64,000 nucleotides of DNA from CADCVT01 sp036389155 (lineage in GTDB: Bacteria; Actinomycetota; Thermoleophilia; Solirubrobacterales; Solirubrobacteraceae): contig DASVQN010000014.1 in assembly GCA_036389155.1 (NCBI GenBank), positions 62,001 to 126,000 on the forward strand, given 5' to 3'. The translations under genes were made by a program, and so were the position numbers. This document shows positions 24,414 through 32,976 of this stretch, piece after piece (position 1 is the first letter of the stretch; every line of letters begins with the position of its first letter). The notes below the pieces were generated by a model that saw only the letters and a list, made by a program, of their open reading frames with translations, made no database searches and was not told the DNA's origin.

Positions 24414-25445
24414 TCAAGCATCGGCACGGCGTGCAGAGCGCCGGCGCACGACCACGACCAGCGCCGCGACGAGCGCGAGCACCAGTGCCGCGCCGCCGAG
24501 CACGCGGCCGGTGACGTCGACGTCCTCGTAGCGGACGATCTGCTGGCGGAAGTCGTCGCGCTCCGTCGCCACGAACTTGGGGTCGTCGTAGCCGGTGTCG
24601 CGGATCGCGAAGCGGAAGCTCGAGAGGTAGCGGCCGTTGGGCCCGGGGCCCGCGAAGAGCCGGCCGCTGCCGGTCGTGTTGCCGAGCGGGAGGTCGTCGT
24701 TCGGCCAGCCGCGCACGGCGAGCGGCTCAGGAGCGACGACGTCGACGCGCGCCTGCGTCGGCCGGCCCAGCTCGGACATGCGCAGCGGGTAGACGACCTC
24801 GCGTGACGCGAAGCTGATGATCAGCGGCTGGAGGCGCTGCAGCTCCTCGCCGTCGGCCGCGCGCAGCCGCGCGGCCACGAGCAGCCAGCCGCGGTCCAGG
24901 TACTCCTGCGCGAGCGGCTCGAGACCCTCCGGCGACTCGAAGCCGTGGTCGGACAGCCACGTCGTGACGGCCTGCGCCCGGTCGCCGCGCAGCGTGACGA
25001 TGCGCAGCGGGCCGAGGTCCTGCGCGCCGACGACCTGCACGGCGCCGGCGCCCCCGCGCGCCGCGCCTGCGCCGTCCAGGGCGCTCGTCTCGTCGTCGTC
25101 CCCGCCGCTGCCGAACAGGTGGTGGCGCTTCTTGACCACGACCTTCGGCTTCGTCCGCTCGACCATGTCGTCGAACACCGCGTCGTGGCCGAGCGCGAAC
25201 CTCGCCTCCACCGGCACGGGCATGATCAGCGCGGCCCGCGAGAACGCGCTGCTCGACTCCAGGCGCATCGTGATGTCCTCGCGCGCGCCGTCGAAGCGCA
25301 CGATCGACCACTCGTCGACGCGCTGGCCCTCCGCACGGTCGGAGGGGTCGGACGGGATCATCGCCCCGCAGCCGCACGCCGGAGCGCTCGCCGCCGGCAC
25401 CAGCGCCGCCGCGAGCGCGACGGCGGCGAGCAGCCGTCCTACCAG
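24414..25445 (-). CDS. DUF2330-like membrane-anchored protein
   Basis: About 343 residues. It opens with a secretion signal (GRLLAAVALAAALVPAASA) and the characteristic ACGCGAMIPSD start of DUF2330 proteins, then a long beta-rich domain (ALIMPVPVEARFALG, LIISFASREVVYPLRMSELG) and a C-terminal membrane anchor (LGGAALVLALVAALVVVVRRRS). No ATG, GTG or TTG is in place before the signal sequence. CTG at 25445 has AAGGG six bases upstream and overlaps the acyl reductase stop; the first conventional codon, GTG 25400, would remove most of the signal. Function unknown. Confidence 0.68.
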   Translation of the reverse strand: MVGRLLAAVALAAALVPAASAPACGCGAMIPSDPSDRAEGQRVDEWSIVRFDGAREDITMRLESSSAFSRAALIMPVPVEARFALGHDAVFDDMVERTKPKVVVKKRHHLFGSGGDDDETSALDGAGAARGGAGAVQVVGAQDLGPLRIVTLRGDRAQAVTTWLSDHGFESPEGLEPLAQEYLDRGWLLVAARLRAADGEELQRLQPLIISFASREVVYPLRMSELGRPTQARVDVVAPEPLAVRGWPNDDLPLGNTTGSGRLFAGPGPNGRYLSSFRFAIRDTGYDDPKFVATERDDFRQQIVRYEDVDVTGRVLGGAALVLALVAALVVVVRRRSARRADA

Positions 25446-27436
25446 TGCACGCCCTTCATGAGGTTGGCCATGGCGATCTGCTCCATCGACGCCTTCTCGT
25501 CGGAGTCCTTCTTGCCCGACGCCGCGCCCGAGTCGGGGAACACCTTGTACGCGGTGTGGAGCACCTGGTCCATCACCTTCGGCGCGAGCGCGTAGAGCAC
25601 CTCGCCGAACGTGCCGAGCCGCGTGTTGATCGTCTTGGGCTTGGTGCGGATCGCCTCGCAGATGAGGTCGCCCGCGTCGTCGGGCGTGATCGTCGGGAAC
25701 GCGTCGTAGATCTTCGTCGGGGCGATCATCGGCGTCCGCACGAGCTGCATGTGGATCGTCGTGAAGTGGACGTTGTCGCCGATCGTCTCGGACGCGACCA
25801 CCCGCGTCCACGCGTCGAGCGCGGCCTTCGACGCGACGTACGCGCTGAAGCGCGGCGGGTTCGTCTGAGCGCCGATCGAGCTGATCTGGATGATGTGGCC
25901 GGACTTGCGCTCGCGCATGTGCGGCAGCAGGTTCATCGTCAGGCGGATCGCGCCGAAGTAGTTCAGCTGCATGGTCCGCTCGAAGTCGTGGAACCTGTCG
26001 TAGCTGAGCTCGATCGAGCGGCGGATGGAGCGGCCCGCGTTGTTGACGAGGATGTCGACCACCGGGTGCTCGGCGCGCACCTTCTCGACCAGCTCGTCGA
26101 GCGACTCCATGTCCGCGAGGTCGGCCGAGTAGACGTAGGCGGTGCCGCCTTCGGCCTCGATCTCCTTCTTCGTCTCCTCGAGCTTGTCCATGCTCCGCGC
26201 GACGAGCAGCGGGATGCCGCCGGCGGCCGCGACCTTCTTCGCCGCCGCGGCGCCGATGCCCGACGACCCGCCGGTGATGAGCACGCGCTTGCCGTTGACG
26301 GCGGCCTCGAAGGAGCGGTCCTTGTAGAGGTCGGGGTCGAGGTGGCGCTCGTAGTAGTCCCACAGGCGCCAGGCGTACGTGCTCAGCTCCGGGACCTCGA
26401 TGCCGGTGCCCTTCAGCGCGCGCTCGGTGTCGCGCGTGTCGAACTGGGCGGTCAGGCCGACGTACTCGAGCACCTCCTCGGGGATGCCGAAGTCGGCGAG
26501 CAGCGCGCGGCGGGCGTCGCGCAGCGGCGGCGCCTTCATCAGCATCGACAGCGTCCCCTTGGGGAGGTTCTGCAGGATGCGGTTGTCGATGCGCAGCGAC
26601 GTCTGCGGCGCGTGCGCGGCCTTGGCGAACTCGTTCATCACCTCGCCGGAGCGCTGCGACTTCGGGTTCGTGAGGTGGAACGCCTGGCCGTCGAGGTCGG
26701 GGACGTGCGCGATGTGGTCCATCGCCTTGGCCACGTAGTCGACCGGGACGACGTTCGTGTAGCCCATCTCCGGCGCGACGAGCGGCGCCCACTCGGGCAG
26801 CCAGCCGCGGAGCTTCTGGAGGAGCTTGAAGAAGTAGTACGGACCGTCGATCTTGTCCATCTCGCCGGTCTCGGAGTTGCCGACGACGATCGCGGGGCGG
26901 TAGACGCGCCACGGGACCGTCGACTCCTCGCGGGCGATCTTCTCGGACTCGAACTTCGTCCGGTGGTACGCGCTCGGCAGCTTCTGGCCCTCGTCGAACA
27001 TGTCCTCGCGGAACAGGCCCTTGTGCAGGCCGGCGGCGGCGATGGACGAGACGTGATGCAGCGCGCCCGACTCGAGCGCGTTGGCGAGGGTGACCGCGTT
27101 GCGCGTGCCGTCGACGTTGAGCTTCTCGTTGCGCTCGTCGTCGGCGGTCATGTCGTAGATCGCCGCGAGGTGGAAGAAGTGGCGGACGCCCTGCTCCTTC
27201 AGGCGCGCGACCTCCTCGTCCGAGACGCCGAGCCGCTCCTCGCCGAGGTCGCCGACGACCGGGACGATCCGGTCGCGGGCGGCGGGGTCGGTCTCGGCCC
27301 ACTTCTGGACGAGCTCGTCGAGCTTGCCCCGCGAGCCCTCGCGCACGAGCACGTTGATCTCGCCGTCGCGCTTGAGCAGCTGCTCGACGAGATGGCGCCC
27401 GATGAAGCCGGTGGCCCCGGTGACGAAGTACGACAT
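25439..27436 (-). CDS. Two-domain fatty acyl-CoA reductase-like SDR protein
   Basis: A 665-residue fusion of two short-chain dehydrogenase domains. Residues 1-375 form an extended SDR with TGATGFIGRHL at 6-16 and active-site YHRTK near 165, similar to thioester-reductase and fatty acyl-CoA reductase domains. Residues 385-640 form a classical SDR with TGGSSGIGAAAAKK, NNAGRSIRRS, a catalytic Ser (QISSIG) and YVASK. The layout matches mycobacterial AcrA1-type proteins that reduce long-chain acyl-CoA towards aldehyde and alcohol. The start at 27436 has AGAGGAGAGG just upstream. Enoyl-CoA hydratase and acyl-CoA synthetase genes elsewhere in the window fit lipid metabolism. Confidence 0.85.
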   Translation of the reverse strand: MSYFVTGATGFIGRHLVEQLLKRDGEINVLVREGSRGKLDELVQKWAETDPAARDRIVPVVGDLGEERLGVSDEEVARLKEQGVRHFFHLAAIYDMTADDERNEKLNVDGTRNAVTLANALESGALHHVSSIAAAGLHKGLFREDMFDEGQKLPSAYHRTKFESEKIAREESTVPWRVYRPAIVVGNSETGEMDKIDGPYYFFKLLQKLRGWLPEWAPLVAPEMGYTNVVPVDYVAKAMDHIAHVPDLDGQAFHLTNPKSQRSGEVMNEFAKAAHAPQTSLRIDNRILQNLPKGTLSMLMKAPPLRDARRALLADFGIPEEVLEYVGLTAQFDTRDTERALKGTGIEVPELSTYAWRLWDYYERHLDPDLYKDRSFEAAVNGKRVLITGGSSGIGAAAAKKVAAAGGIPLLVARSMDKLEETKKEIEAEGGTAYVYSADLADMESLDELVEKVRAEHPVVDILVNNAGRSIRRSIELSYDRFHDFERTMQLNYFGAIRLTMNLLPHMRERKSGHIIQISSIGAQTNPPRFSAYVASKAALDAWTRVVASETIGDNVHFTTIHMQLVRTPMIAPTKIYDAFPTITPDDAGDLICEAIRTKPKTINTRLGTFGEVLYALAPKVMDQVLHTAYKVFPDSGAASGKKDSDEKASMEQIAMANLMKGVHW

Positions 27437-27476
27437 GCCTCTCCTCTGTCCGACAGGTCCCGCTTGGGAGGGAAAC

Positions 27477-28238
27477 CTATACCCCTGCGCCTTCGCCGCT
27501 GCGCCCCTCGCCACCGGCGAAGCGCTGGGCGCCCTCCACGGCGGTCTGGAGCGTGCGCAGACCCGACCCGGCCTCGATGGCCAGGCCGGCCTCGAGCGGG
27601 TGGCCGAAGGAGGCGAGGGCGGCGGCGCGGTCGGCGAGCATCGTGTCCTGGGGGAAGGAGCCGAGGCCCTCGGCGTACTCGAGCGCGCGGTCGAGGTGGG
27701 CGCCGGCGTCGACGACCTCGGTGAGCAGGCCGATCTGCAGGGCCTCGGTCGCGTCGAGGATCCGGCCGGTGAGGATGATGTCGAGCGCGCGGCCCTGGCC
27801 GACGATGCGCGGCAGGCGCTGGGTGCCGCCGTCGATGAGGGGGACGCCCCAGCGGCGCTCGGGGAAGCCGAGGCGCGCGTTGGCGTCGCCGATCCGCAGG
27901 TCGCACCACAGCGCGAGCTCGAGGCCGCCGGCCAGGCACCAGCCGCCGATCGCGGCGATCGTCGGCTTGGGGCTGGTCAGGCGCGTGAACCCGAGCGGGC
28001 CGTTGGGGTCGTTGAGCCGCGGGCCGAGGGTCTCCAGCGCCTTGAGATCGGCGCCGGCGCAGAACGCCTCCGGCCCCGCGCCAGTGAGGATCAGCACGCG
28101 CGCGCCCTCGTCGGCGACGAACTCCCGGTAGGCCTCGCCGAGCTGCTCGGCGGTCGGCCCGTCGACGGCGTTGCGCCGCTCCGGGCGCGCGATGGTGAGG
28201 ACGGCGGCGGCGCCGGTGCGCTCGAGGCGGACGCTCAA
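27477..28238 (-). CDS. Enoyl-CoA hydratase/isomerase family protein
   Basis: A 253-residue crotonase. The oxyanion-hole segments are visible: AFCAGADLKALE (about residues 58-69) and GGWCLAGGLELALWCDLRIGD (about 97-117), followed by FPERRWGVPLIDGGTQRLPRIVG and ALDIILTGRILDATEALQIGLLTEVV. In place of the first catalytic Glu there is GGLEL, which keeps Glu; the second position reads DGGTQ rather than the typical PGxGG Glu, so the exact reaction (hydratase, isomerase or other) is uncertain. TTG start at 28238. It follows the small membrane gene by 16 bases on the same strand. Confidence 0.88.
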   Translation of the reverse strand: MSVRLERTGAAAVLTIARPERRNAVDGPTAEQLGEAYREFVADEGARVLILTGAGPEAFCAGADLKALETLGPRLNDPNGPLGFTRLTSPKPTIAAIGGWCLAGGLELALWCDLRIGDANARLGFPERRWGVPLIDGGTQRLPRIVGQGRALDIILTGRILDATEALQIGLLTEVVDAGAHLDRALEYAEGLGSFPQDTMLADRAAALASFGHPLEAGLAIEAGSGLRTLQTAVEGAQRFAGGEGRSGEGAGV

Positions 28239-28254
28239 GGGGCCGCGCCGCGGG

Positions 28255-28515
28255 CTACCAGCCGCCGGACCACTCGGGCGCGTGCGCCCGGGCCTTCGCG
28301 GCCTTCTTCCGGCGGTCCTTCCGCTTGTCCAGCGTGTGCTGGAGCATCGAGAGGAGGAAGATCAGCAGCGGGAAGGTCCCGATGACGATGAAGCCGGCGT
28401 TCGTGACGATCTTGTCGTTCGTCACGCCGTACCAGCCTTCGCCGCCGTCATGGGCGAGCGCGGGGGCAGCCGTCGTGAGGAGGACGGCGATCGTCAAGAT
28501 GGCGGTGCGTGCCAC
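28255..28515 (-). CDS. Small membrane protein, 86 residues
   Basis: An N-terminal signal-like segment (TAILTIAVLLTTAAPALA) is followed by HDGGEGWYGVTNDKIVTNAGFIVIGTFPLLIFLLSMLQHTL, giving a second membrane segment, and a very basic tail (DKRKDRRKKAAKARAHAPEWSGGW). Small proteins with this plan are widespread in Solirubrobacterales, but I know no function. GTG at 28515 is supported by TACGCT six bases upstream. Its first bases overlap the first bases of the divergent enoyl-CoA hydratase gene. Confidence 0.75.
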   Translation of the reverse strand: MARTAILTIAVLLTTAAPALAHDGGEGWYGVTNDKIVTNAGFIVIGTFPLLIFLLSMLQHTLDKRKDRRKKAAKARAHAPEWSGGW

Positions 28516-29222
28516 CCCTTGAGCGTACCCAAGATGACGGCGTCGCGGTCCTCCGGCTCGACCGGCCCGAGGTCCGCAACGCGATGGACTCCGCGCTGCT
28601 CCGCGCGCTCCTGTCGGCGATGGAGGAGCTGGCCTCCGACGACGGCCTTCGGGTGCTCGTGTTCTCGACCACGAACGAGCGCGCGCTGTGCGCGGGCGCC
28701 GACGTCGGCGAGCAGCTCGACCACGCGGGCGGCGTCGCGCGGATGGAGCTGTTCACCCGGCTCTACGCCGCCGTCGAGGCGTTCCCGGCCCCGACGATCG
28801 CGGTCTGCGTCGGCAACGTCGTGGGCGCCGGAGCCGAGCTCGCCGCGGGCTGCGACCTGCGCGTCGGCGGCGACAACCTCAAGCTCGCGTGGGCGGGGGC
28901 GAAGCTCGGCGTGCCGGTCGGCCCCGCCCGCCTCGTCCCGCTCATCGGGCTGGCGAAGGCGAAGGAGCTGATCCTCACCGGCCGCGTCGTGGGGATGGAG
29001 GAGGCCGACAGCCTCGGGCTGCTGCACCGGAAGGCGCCGGCCGCCGAGGCGGAGGACGCCGCGCTCGAGCTGGCGCGCACGATTGCGGCACACCCGGGCG
29101 ACGGGATGCGCAACCTCAAGCGGATGTTCCGCGAGCTCGAGCACACCTCGACCCGCGTCGCGTACGAGAACGACAAGCTCATGGACTTCCAGCGCGAGGG
29201 CGCCGGTCTGCCGCGCCGTTGA
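28509..29222 (+). CDS. Enoyl-CoA hydratase/isomerase family protein
   Basis: A 237-residue crotonase, paralogue of the one at 27477. It shows RPEVRNAMDSALLRALL, ALCAGADVGEQLDH (oxyanion hole 1), VGNVVGAGAELAAGCDLRVGGDN (oxyanion hole 2), WAGAKLGVPVGPARLVPLIG and ELILTGRVVGMEEADSLGLLHR. GTG at 28509 is used because the family N-terminus begins right there and no other start fits; a CAAGAT hexamer lies eight bases upstream. This makes the 5' ends of two divergent genes overlap by seven bases. Likely role: hydration or isomerisation of an unsaturated acyl-CoA. Confidence 0.87.
   Translation: MPPLERTQDDGVAVLRLDRPEVRNAMDSALLRALLSAMEELASDDGLRVLVFSTTNERALCAGADVGEQLDHAGGVARMELFTRLYAAVEAFPAPTIAVCVGNVVGAGAELAAGCDLRVGGDNLKLAWAGAKLGVPVGPARLVPLIGLAKAKELILTGRVVGMEEADSLGLLHRKAPAAEAEDAALELARTIAAHPGDGMRNLKRMFRELEHTSTRVAYENDKLMDFQREGAGLPRR
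28522..28527 (-). promoter_or_regulatory. Putative -10 element of the small membrane protein gene
   Basis: TACGCT on the minus strand, six bases before the GTG at 28515. It lies inside the divergent enoyl-CoA hydratase coding region, so this promoter faces into its neighbour's start. Confidence 0.5.
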
Positions 29223-29244
29223 CCGGCGTGGCAGGATCCGGTCG

Positions 29245-30138
29245 ATGACGCGTCGTCATCTGATGGTTGCTGTCGTGCTGGTCGGCTGCGCGCTGCCCGC
29301 CTCCGCGGCGGCGCAGGGACCCCGGCCGTGTGGACCGGAGGTCGCGTCGGACGCGAAGCTCGTCGCGCCCGAACGTGTCGCGTACGGCCGCTCGAGCTCG
29401 GCGACCGTCGAGAACGCGTTCGACGACATCGACGTCGCCTTCGCCGCTGCAGAGGAAGGGGCTCCGCTCAGCTCTGCGTATACCGGCCGCTTTGCCCCGT
29501 TCCACCCTTTCCCGGTTTTGTTCGCGCGGGGCGACGGCCCAGCGGTACTGCGCGCGACGTTCCCCGAGTTTCAGCCCACGCAAGAGTATGCGCCGGAGTA
29601 CCGATGCGCGCGAGTCCTCCAGGCGAGGGTCGAACCCATCGCGGGGGATCCCCCCGGCATCGGGCGAACAGTCGACTACGGCACGACCCTTGTTCTCAAA
29701 CTGGTCGGTTCCGGCGAGTGCGCCGACATGCGCCCGGGCCGTATCACCTTCAAGCTGCGCGGAGGGCGCAGTCGACGTGACCTGATCCTCCGGGACGTCT
29801 GCGGCAGCTGGCGCGTACGTTCCGTGCCTGACTTCAAGGCGCGATTCAGCAACGACGATGACGAGTCGTACCCGCTGTTGGAGCTCGAACCGCGCGAGCG
29901 TTCAGTGAACACGGCTCGGCGCTACACCGTCACGGGTTTCTTCCGCGGGCGGCGACTTCGCACCGTCCGGTTCCGCGTCCGCTGGGAGTACTCGCGACGC
30001 CGACGGATCGATGAGGCGGAGGACGACTTCGTCAACGTCTGCATCAACGACCCGGACATCACGATTTGGAAGAAGAACGGACGCCTCTATTGCGTCGAGC
30101 CGGCGTATCGCGCCGTGCACGTGCGCCTTCTCTCCTAG
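29245..30138 (+). CDS. Secreted protein of unknown function
   Basis: A 297-residue exported protein with signal peptide LMVAVVLVGCALPASAAAQ (residues 6-24). The body is beta-rich with four or more Cys (RPCGPE, YRCARV, GECADM, DVCGSW, NVCIND, LYCVEP) that could form three disulfides, and an Arg-rich segment (FFRGRRLRTVRFRVRWEYSRRRR). I do not recognise the family. Codon use is slightly less GC-biased than its neighbours (for example tat, ttt and gtt codons), a mild hint of different ancestry. CAGGAT lies seven bases before the ATG. Confidence 0.72.
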   Translation: MTRRHLMVAVVLVGCALPASAAAQGPRPCGPEVASDAKLVAPERVAYGRSSSATVENAFDDIDVAFAAAEEGAPLSSAYTGRFAPFHPFPVLFARGDGPAVLRATFPEFQPTQEYAPEYRCARVLQARVEPIAGDPPGIGRTVDYGTTLVLKLVGSGECADMRPGRITFKLRGGRSRRDLILRDVCGSWRVRSVPDFKARFSNDDDESYPLLELEPRERSVNTARRYTVTGFFRGRRLRTVRFRVRWEYSRRRRIDEAEDDFVNVCINDPDITIWKKNGRLYCVEPAYRAVHVRLLS

Positions 30139-30144
30139 GGCGGT

Positions 30145-30150
30145 TACGCT
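30145..30150 (+). promoter_or_regulatory. Putative -10 element of a leaderless start
   Basis: TACGCT seven bases before the GTG at 30158, directly after the stop of the secreted gene. Confidence 0.55.
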
Positions 30151-30157
30151 CCGCGCC

Positions 30158-32956
30158 GTGCTGATCGGCCGTGAGGCTGAGTGCGAGCGATTGGAGTCGC
30201 TCATCGCGGCGGCCAGGGACGGCAGCGGTGGCGCGCTGCTGCTGCACGGCGATGCGGGGATCGGCAAGACCGCGCTGCTCGGGTTCGCCCGCGAGCGGGC
30301 CGAGGCGGAGGGGCTGCGGCTGCTCGGCGCGCGAGGGCTCGAGACGGAGTCAGACCTCCCGTACACCGGCCTCTACGACCTCCTCGCCCCGCTCCTGGAG
30401 CGTTCCGCGGCGGGGCCGGCGGACGCGATGGCGGTGCTCCGCGAGCGGCTTCCCTCCGCCCAGGCCAACGCCCTCGGCCAGGCGCTCGCGCTCGGGCCCG
30501 AGGGCACGCCCGCTCGCTTCGCCGTGCCTGCCGCCGTCCTCGGCCTCCTCGCCTCCGCGGCGGAGGAGGGGCCGCTGCTGTGCGTCGTCGACGACGTGCA
30601 GTGGGTCGACGCTCCATCGGTCGAGGCGCTCGCGTTCGCGGCGCGGCGGCTGCGCGGCGACGGCATCGCGATCCTCTTCGCACAGCGCGAACGGGCCGGG
30701 CGCGCGCTCGATCCCGCCGGCTTCGACGCGCTCCGCGTCGCGCCGCTGGACGACGCCGCCGCGGGCTCGCTGCTGCGCGGCGTCCACGGCCAGGCGCTGG
30801 CGGGCACCGTCGCGGCGGAGCTCGTCCAGGCCTCCGGCGGCAACCCCTTGGCCCTCGTCGAGCTGTCGCGCGCGCTCGCCCCCGAGCAGCTCGCCGGTCG
30901 CGCGCCGCTGCCGCCGGTGCTGCCCGAGGCGCTCACCGTCGAGGCGGCCTTCGAGGCCGAGCTCGCCGACCTGCCGGACGAGACGCGCCGCGCGCTCGCG
31001 GTCACGGCGGCCGCCGACGCCGGGGAGGACGCAGCCGTCCTCGGCCGCGCGCTCGCGCTGAGCGGCATCCCGCCGTGGGTCCTCGACCCGGCCGAGAGCG
31101 CGAACGTCATCCAGGTCCGCGGGACGCGCATCGACTTCCGCCACCCGCTCATGCGCGCGGCCGCCTACCACGCGGCCAAGCCGCCGGAGCGGCGCGCCGC
31201 GCACCGGGCGCTGGCCGACGCGCACGCCGAGGGCGCGCCGCAGCGTGCGTGGCATCTGGCCGCCGCCGCGGTCGGCACCGACGAGGAGGCCGCGGCGGTC
31301 CTGGAGCAGGCGGCGGCCGACGCGCGGACCCGCGGCGGCTTCGCCTCCGCCGCCCGCGCCGAGACGCGCGCGGCCGAGCTGTCCGTCGAGGGCGCCGAGA
31401 CGGCGCGGCACCTGCTGGCCGCGGCCCGCGACTTCGTCGCCGCCGGCGACCCCGAGCAGGCGGCGGCCCGGGCCGAGCAGGGCCTCGAGCTCGCCGGCGA
31501 CGCGGCCACGCGCGCCGACCTCGCCTGGGTCCTCGGCCACGTGTGGCTGCGCCTCGGCCGCGCCGAGGACGCCGTCGCGCTCCTGCGCGATGCGGCCGCC
31601 GAGATCGAGGCGACCGACCGCGGCCGCGCGTCGATGCTGCTCCTCGAGGCGACGGTGGCGCAGCTCCCCGTCGGCGACGCGGACGCCGTCGTCGCCGCCG
31701 GCGAGAGGGCGCGCGCGGTGGGGGAGGGCAACCCGCTCGTCGAGTCGCTCGCCGACGTCATCGTGGGCCAGTCGCTCATCGCCGGCGGTCGCTGCGCCGA
31801 GGGCGCGCGGATCCTCGCGACGACCGAGCCCTTCCTGCGCTCGCTGGACCCGGTTCACGTGCCGAGCGACATCTCGGCGATCGCGGCGAACGGGTTCCTC
31901 TGGGTCGACCGGCTCGACGTCGCGGAAGCGCTGCTGGCCCCGGTCATCGAGTCCGCCCGCGACCTCGGCGCGCTCGCCCGGCTCGCCTACCCGCTCAATG
32001 TCCAGAGCGTGCTCGAGTTCCGCCGCGGGGGGTGGGTCGAGGCCGTCGCCCACGCCGAGGAGTCGCTGCGCGCCGGCGTCGACACCGGGCAGGACGCGCT
32101 CGGCGCGCTGGGCAGCGCGTTCGCCGCGCAGCTCTACGCGCACCGCGGCCTTCGACGGGAGTCGATCGAAACGGCCACCGAGGCGGTCGCGCTGTGCGAG
32201 CGGACGCGCAGCCACGGCTTCGTCACCTTCGCCCACTTCGCACTCGGCACCGCGCACCTCGTCGCCGGGGACCCCGAGGCGGCAGCGGCCGCGCTCGAGC
32301 GCGCGCGGGAGTGGGCGCAGCGGCTCGGCACGTTCGGCGCGGGCTGGGCCGGATGGCAGCCCGAGCTGGTCGAGGCGTACGTCGCGCTGGGCCGGACCGA
32401 CGACGCTCGGCGCGAGCTCGCAAGGCTCCTCGCCGACAACCCCGGCGAGCAGCCCCCGACCGTGCGCGTCCTGCTCGACCGCTCGCGCGCGCTCGTCGAG
32501 GAGGACGACGCCGCGCTCGAGGCCGCGCTCGACCACCCGACGCCCTCGCCCTTCGAGCGCGCGCGGACGGAGCTGATGCTCGGCGAGCGGCTGCGCCGGC
32601 GCCGCGACGACCGCCTCGAGGCGCGCCGCCGCCTGCGCTCCGCCCTCGACACGTTCGAGCGGCTCGGCGCGGGCCCGTGGGCGACCCGCGCGCGCGAGGA
32701 GCTGCGCGCGAGCGGCGTCGTCTCCACGAGCGGCGAGCTGGCCGTCGTCGACGTCCTCACGCCGCACGAGCTGCAGGTCGCGCTGGTCGTCGCCCGCGGC
32801 GCGACGAACAAGGAGGCGGCGGCCCAGCTCTTCCTCAGCCCGAAGACCGTCGAGCACCACCTCGGGGCCGTCTACCGCAAGCTCGACATCCGCTCGCGGA
32901 CGGACCTGGCGCGGCTGCTGTCGGCGCAGCGCGAGCCCGACGCTGCCGCGGCGTGA
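30158..32956 (+). CDS. LuxR-family regulator with AAA ATPase and TPR-like region (LAL type)
   Basis: A 932-residue regulator of the large ATP-binding LuxR class. It begins with LIGREAECERLESLIAAARDG, Walker A GDAGIGKTALL at about 32-42 and Walker B LLCVVDDVQWVDAPS near 147-160. The middle (about 350-850) is Ala/Leu-rich helical repeats of TPR kind (AAARAEQGLELAG, LARLLADNPGEQPPTVRVLLDR). The C-terminal LuxR helix-turn-helix is LTPHELQVALVVARGATNKEAAAQLFLSPKTVEHHLGAVYRKLDIRSRTDL (about 865-920). Known family members sense small ligands such as maltotriose via the TPR part. GTG at 30158; next to a paralogue 20 bases downstream. Confidence 0.9.
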   Translation: MLIGREAECERLESLIAAARDGSGGALLLHGDAGIGKTALLGFARERAEAEGLRLLGARGLETESDLPYTGLYDLLAPLLERSAAGPADAMAVLRERLPSAQANALGQALALGPEGTPARFAVPAAVLGLLASAAEEGPLLCVVDDVQWVDAPSVEALAFAARRLRGDGIAILFAQRERAGRALDPAGFDALRVAPLDDAAAGSLLRGVHGQALAGTVAAELVQASGGNPLALVELSRALAPEQLAGRAPLPPVLPEALTVEAAFEAELADLPDETRRALAVTAAADAGEDAAVLGRALALSGIPPWVLDPAESANVIQVRGTRIDFRHPLMRAAAYHAAKPPERRAAHRALADAHAEGAPQRAWHLAAAAVGTDEEAAAVLEQAAADARTRGGFASAARAETRAAELSVEGAETARHLLAAARDFVAAGDPEQAAARAEQGLELAGDAATRADLAWVLGHVWLRLGRAEDAVALLRDAAAEIEATDRGRASMLLLEATVAQLPVGDADAVVAAGERARAVGEGNPLVESLADVIVGQSLIAGGRCAEGARILATTEPFLRSLDPVHVPSDISAIAANGFLWVDRLDVAEALLAPVIESARDLGALARLAYPLNVQSVLEFRRGGWVEAVAHAEESLRAGVDTGQDALGALGSAFAAQLYAHRGLRRESIETATEAVALCERTRSHGFVTFAHFALGTAHLVAGDPEAAAAALERAREWAQRLGTFGAGWAGWQPELVEAYVALGRTDDARRELARLLADNPGEQPPTVRVLLDRSRALVEEDDAALEAALDHPTPSPFERARTELMLGERLRRRRDDRLEARRRLRSALDTFERLGAGPWATRAREELRASGVVSTSGELAVVDVLTPHELQVALVVARGATNKEAAAQLFLSPKTVEHHLGAVYRKLDIRSRTDLARLLSAQREPDAAAA

Positions 32957-32964
32957 CGCACCAC

Positions 32965-32970
32965 TAGGCT
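32965..32970 (+). promoter_or_regulatory. Putative -10 element of a leaderless start
   Basis: TAGGCT six bases before the GTG at 32977, in the 20-base gap between the two LuxR-family genes. It suggests the second regulator has its own promoter. Confidence 0.5.
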
Positions 32971-32976
32971 GAGGCT

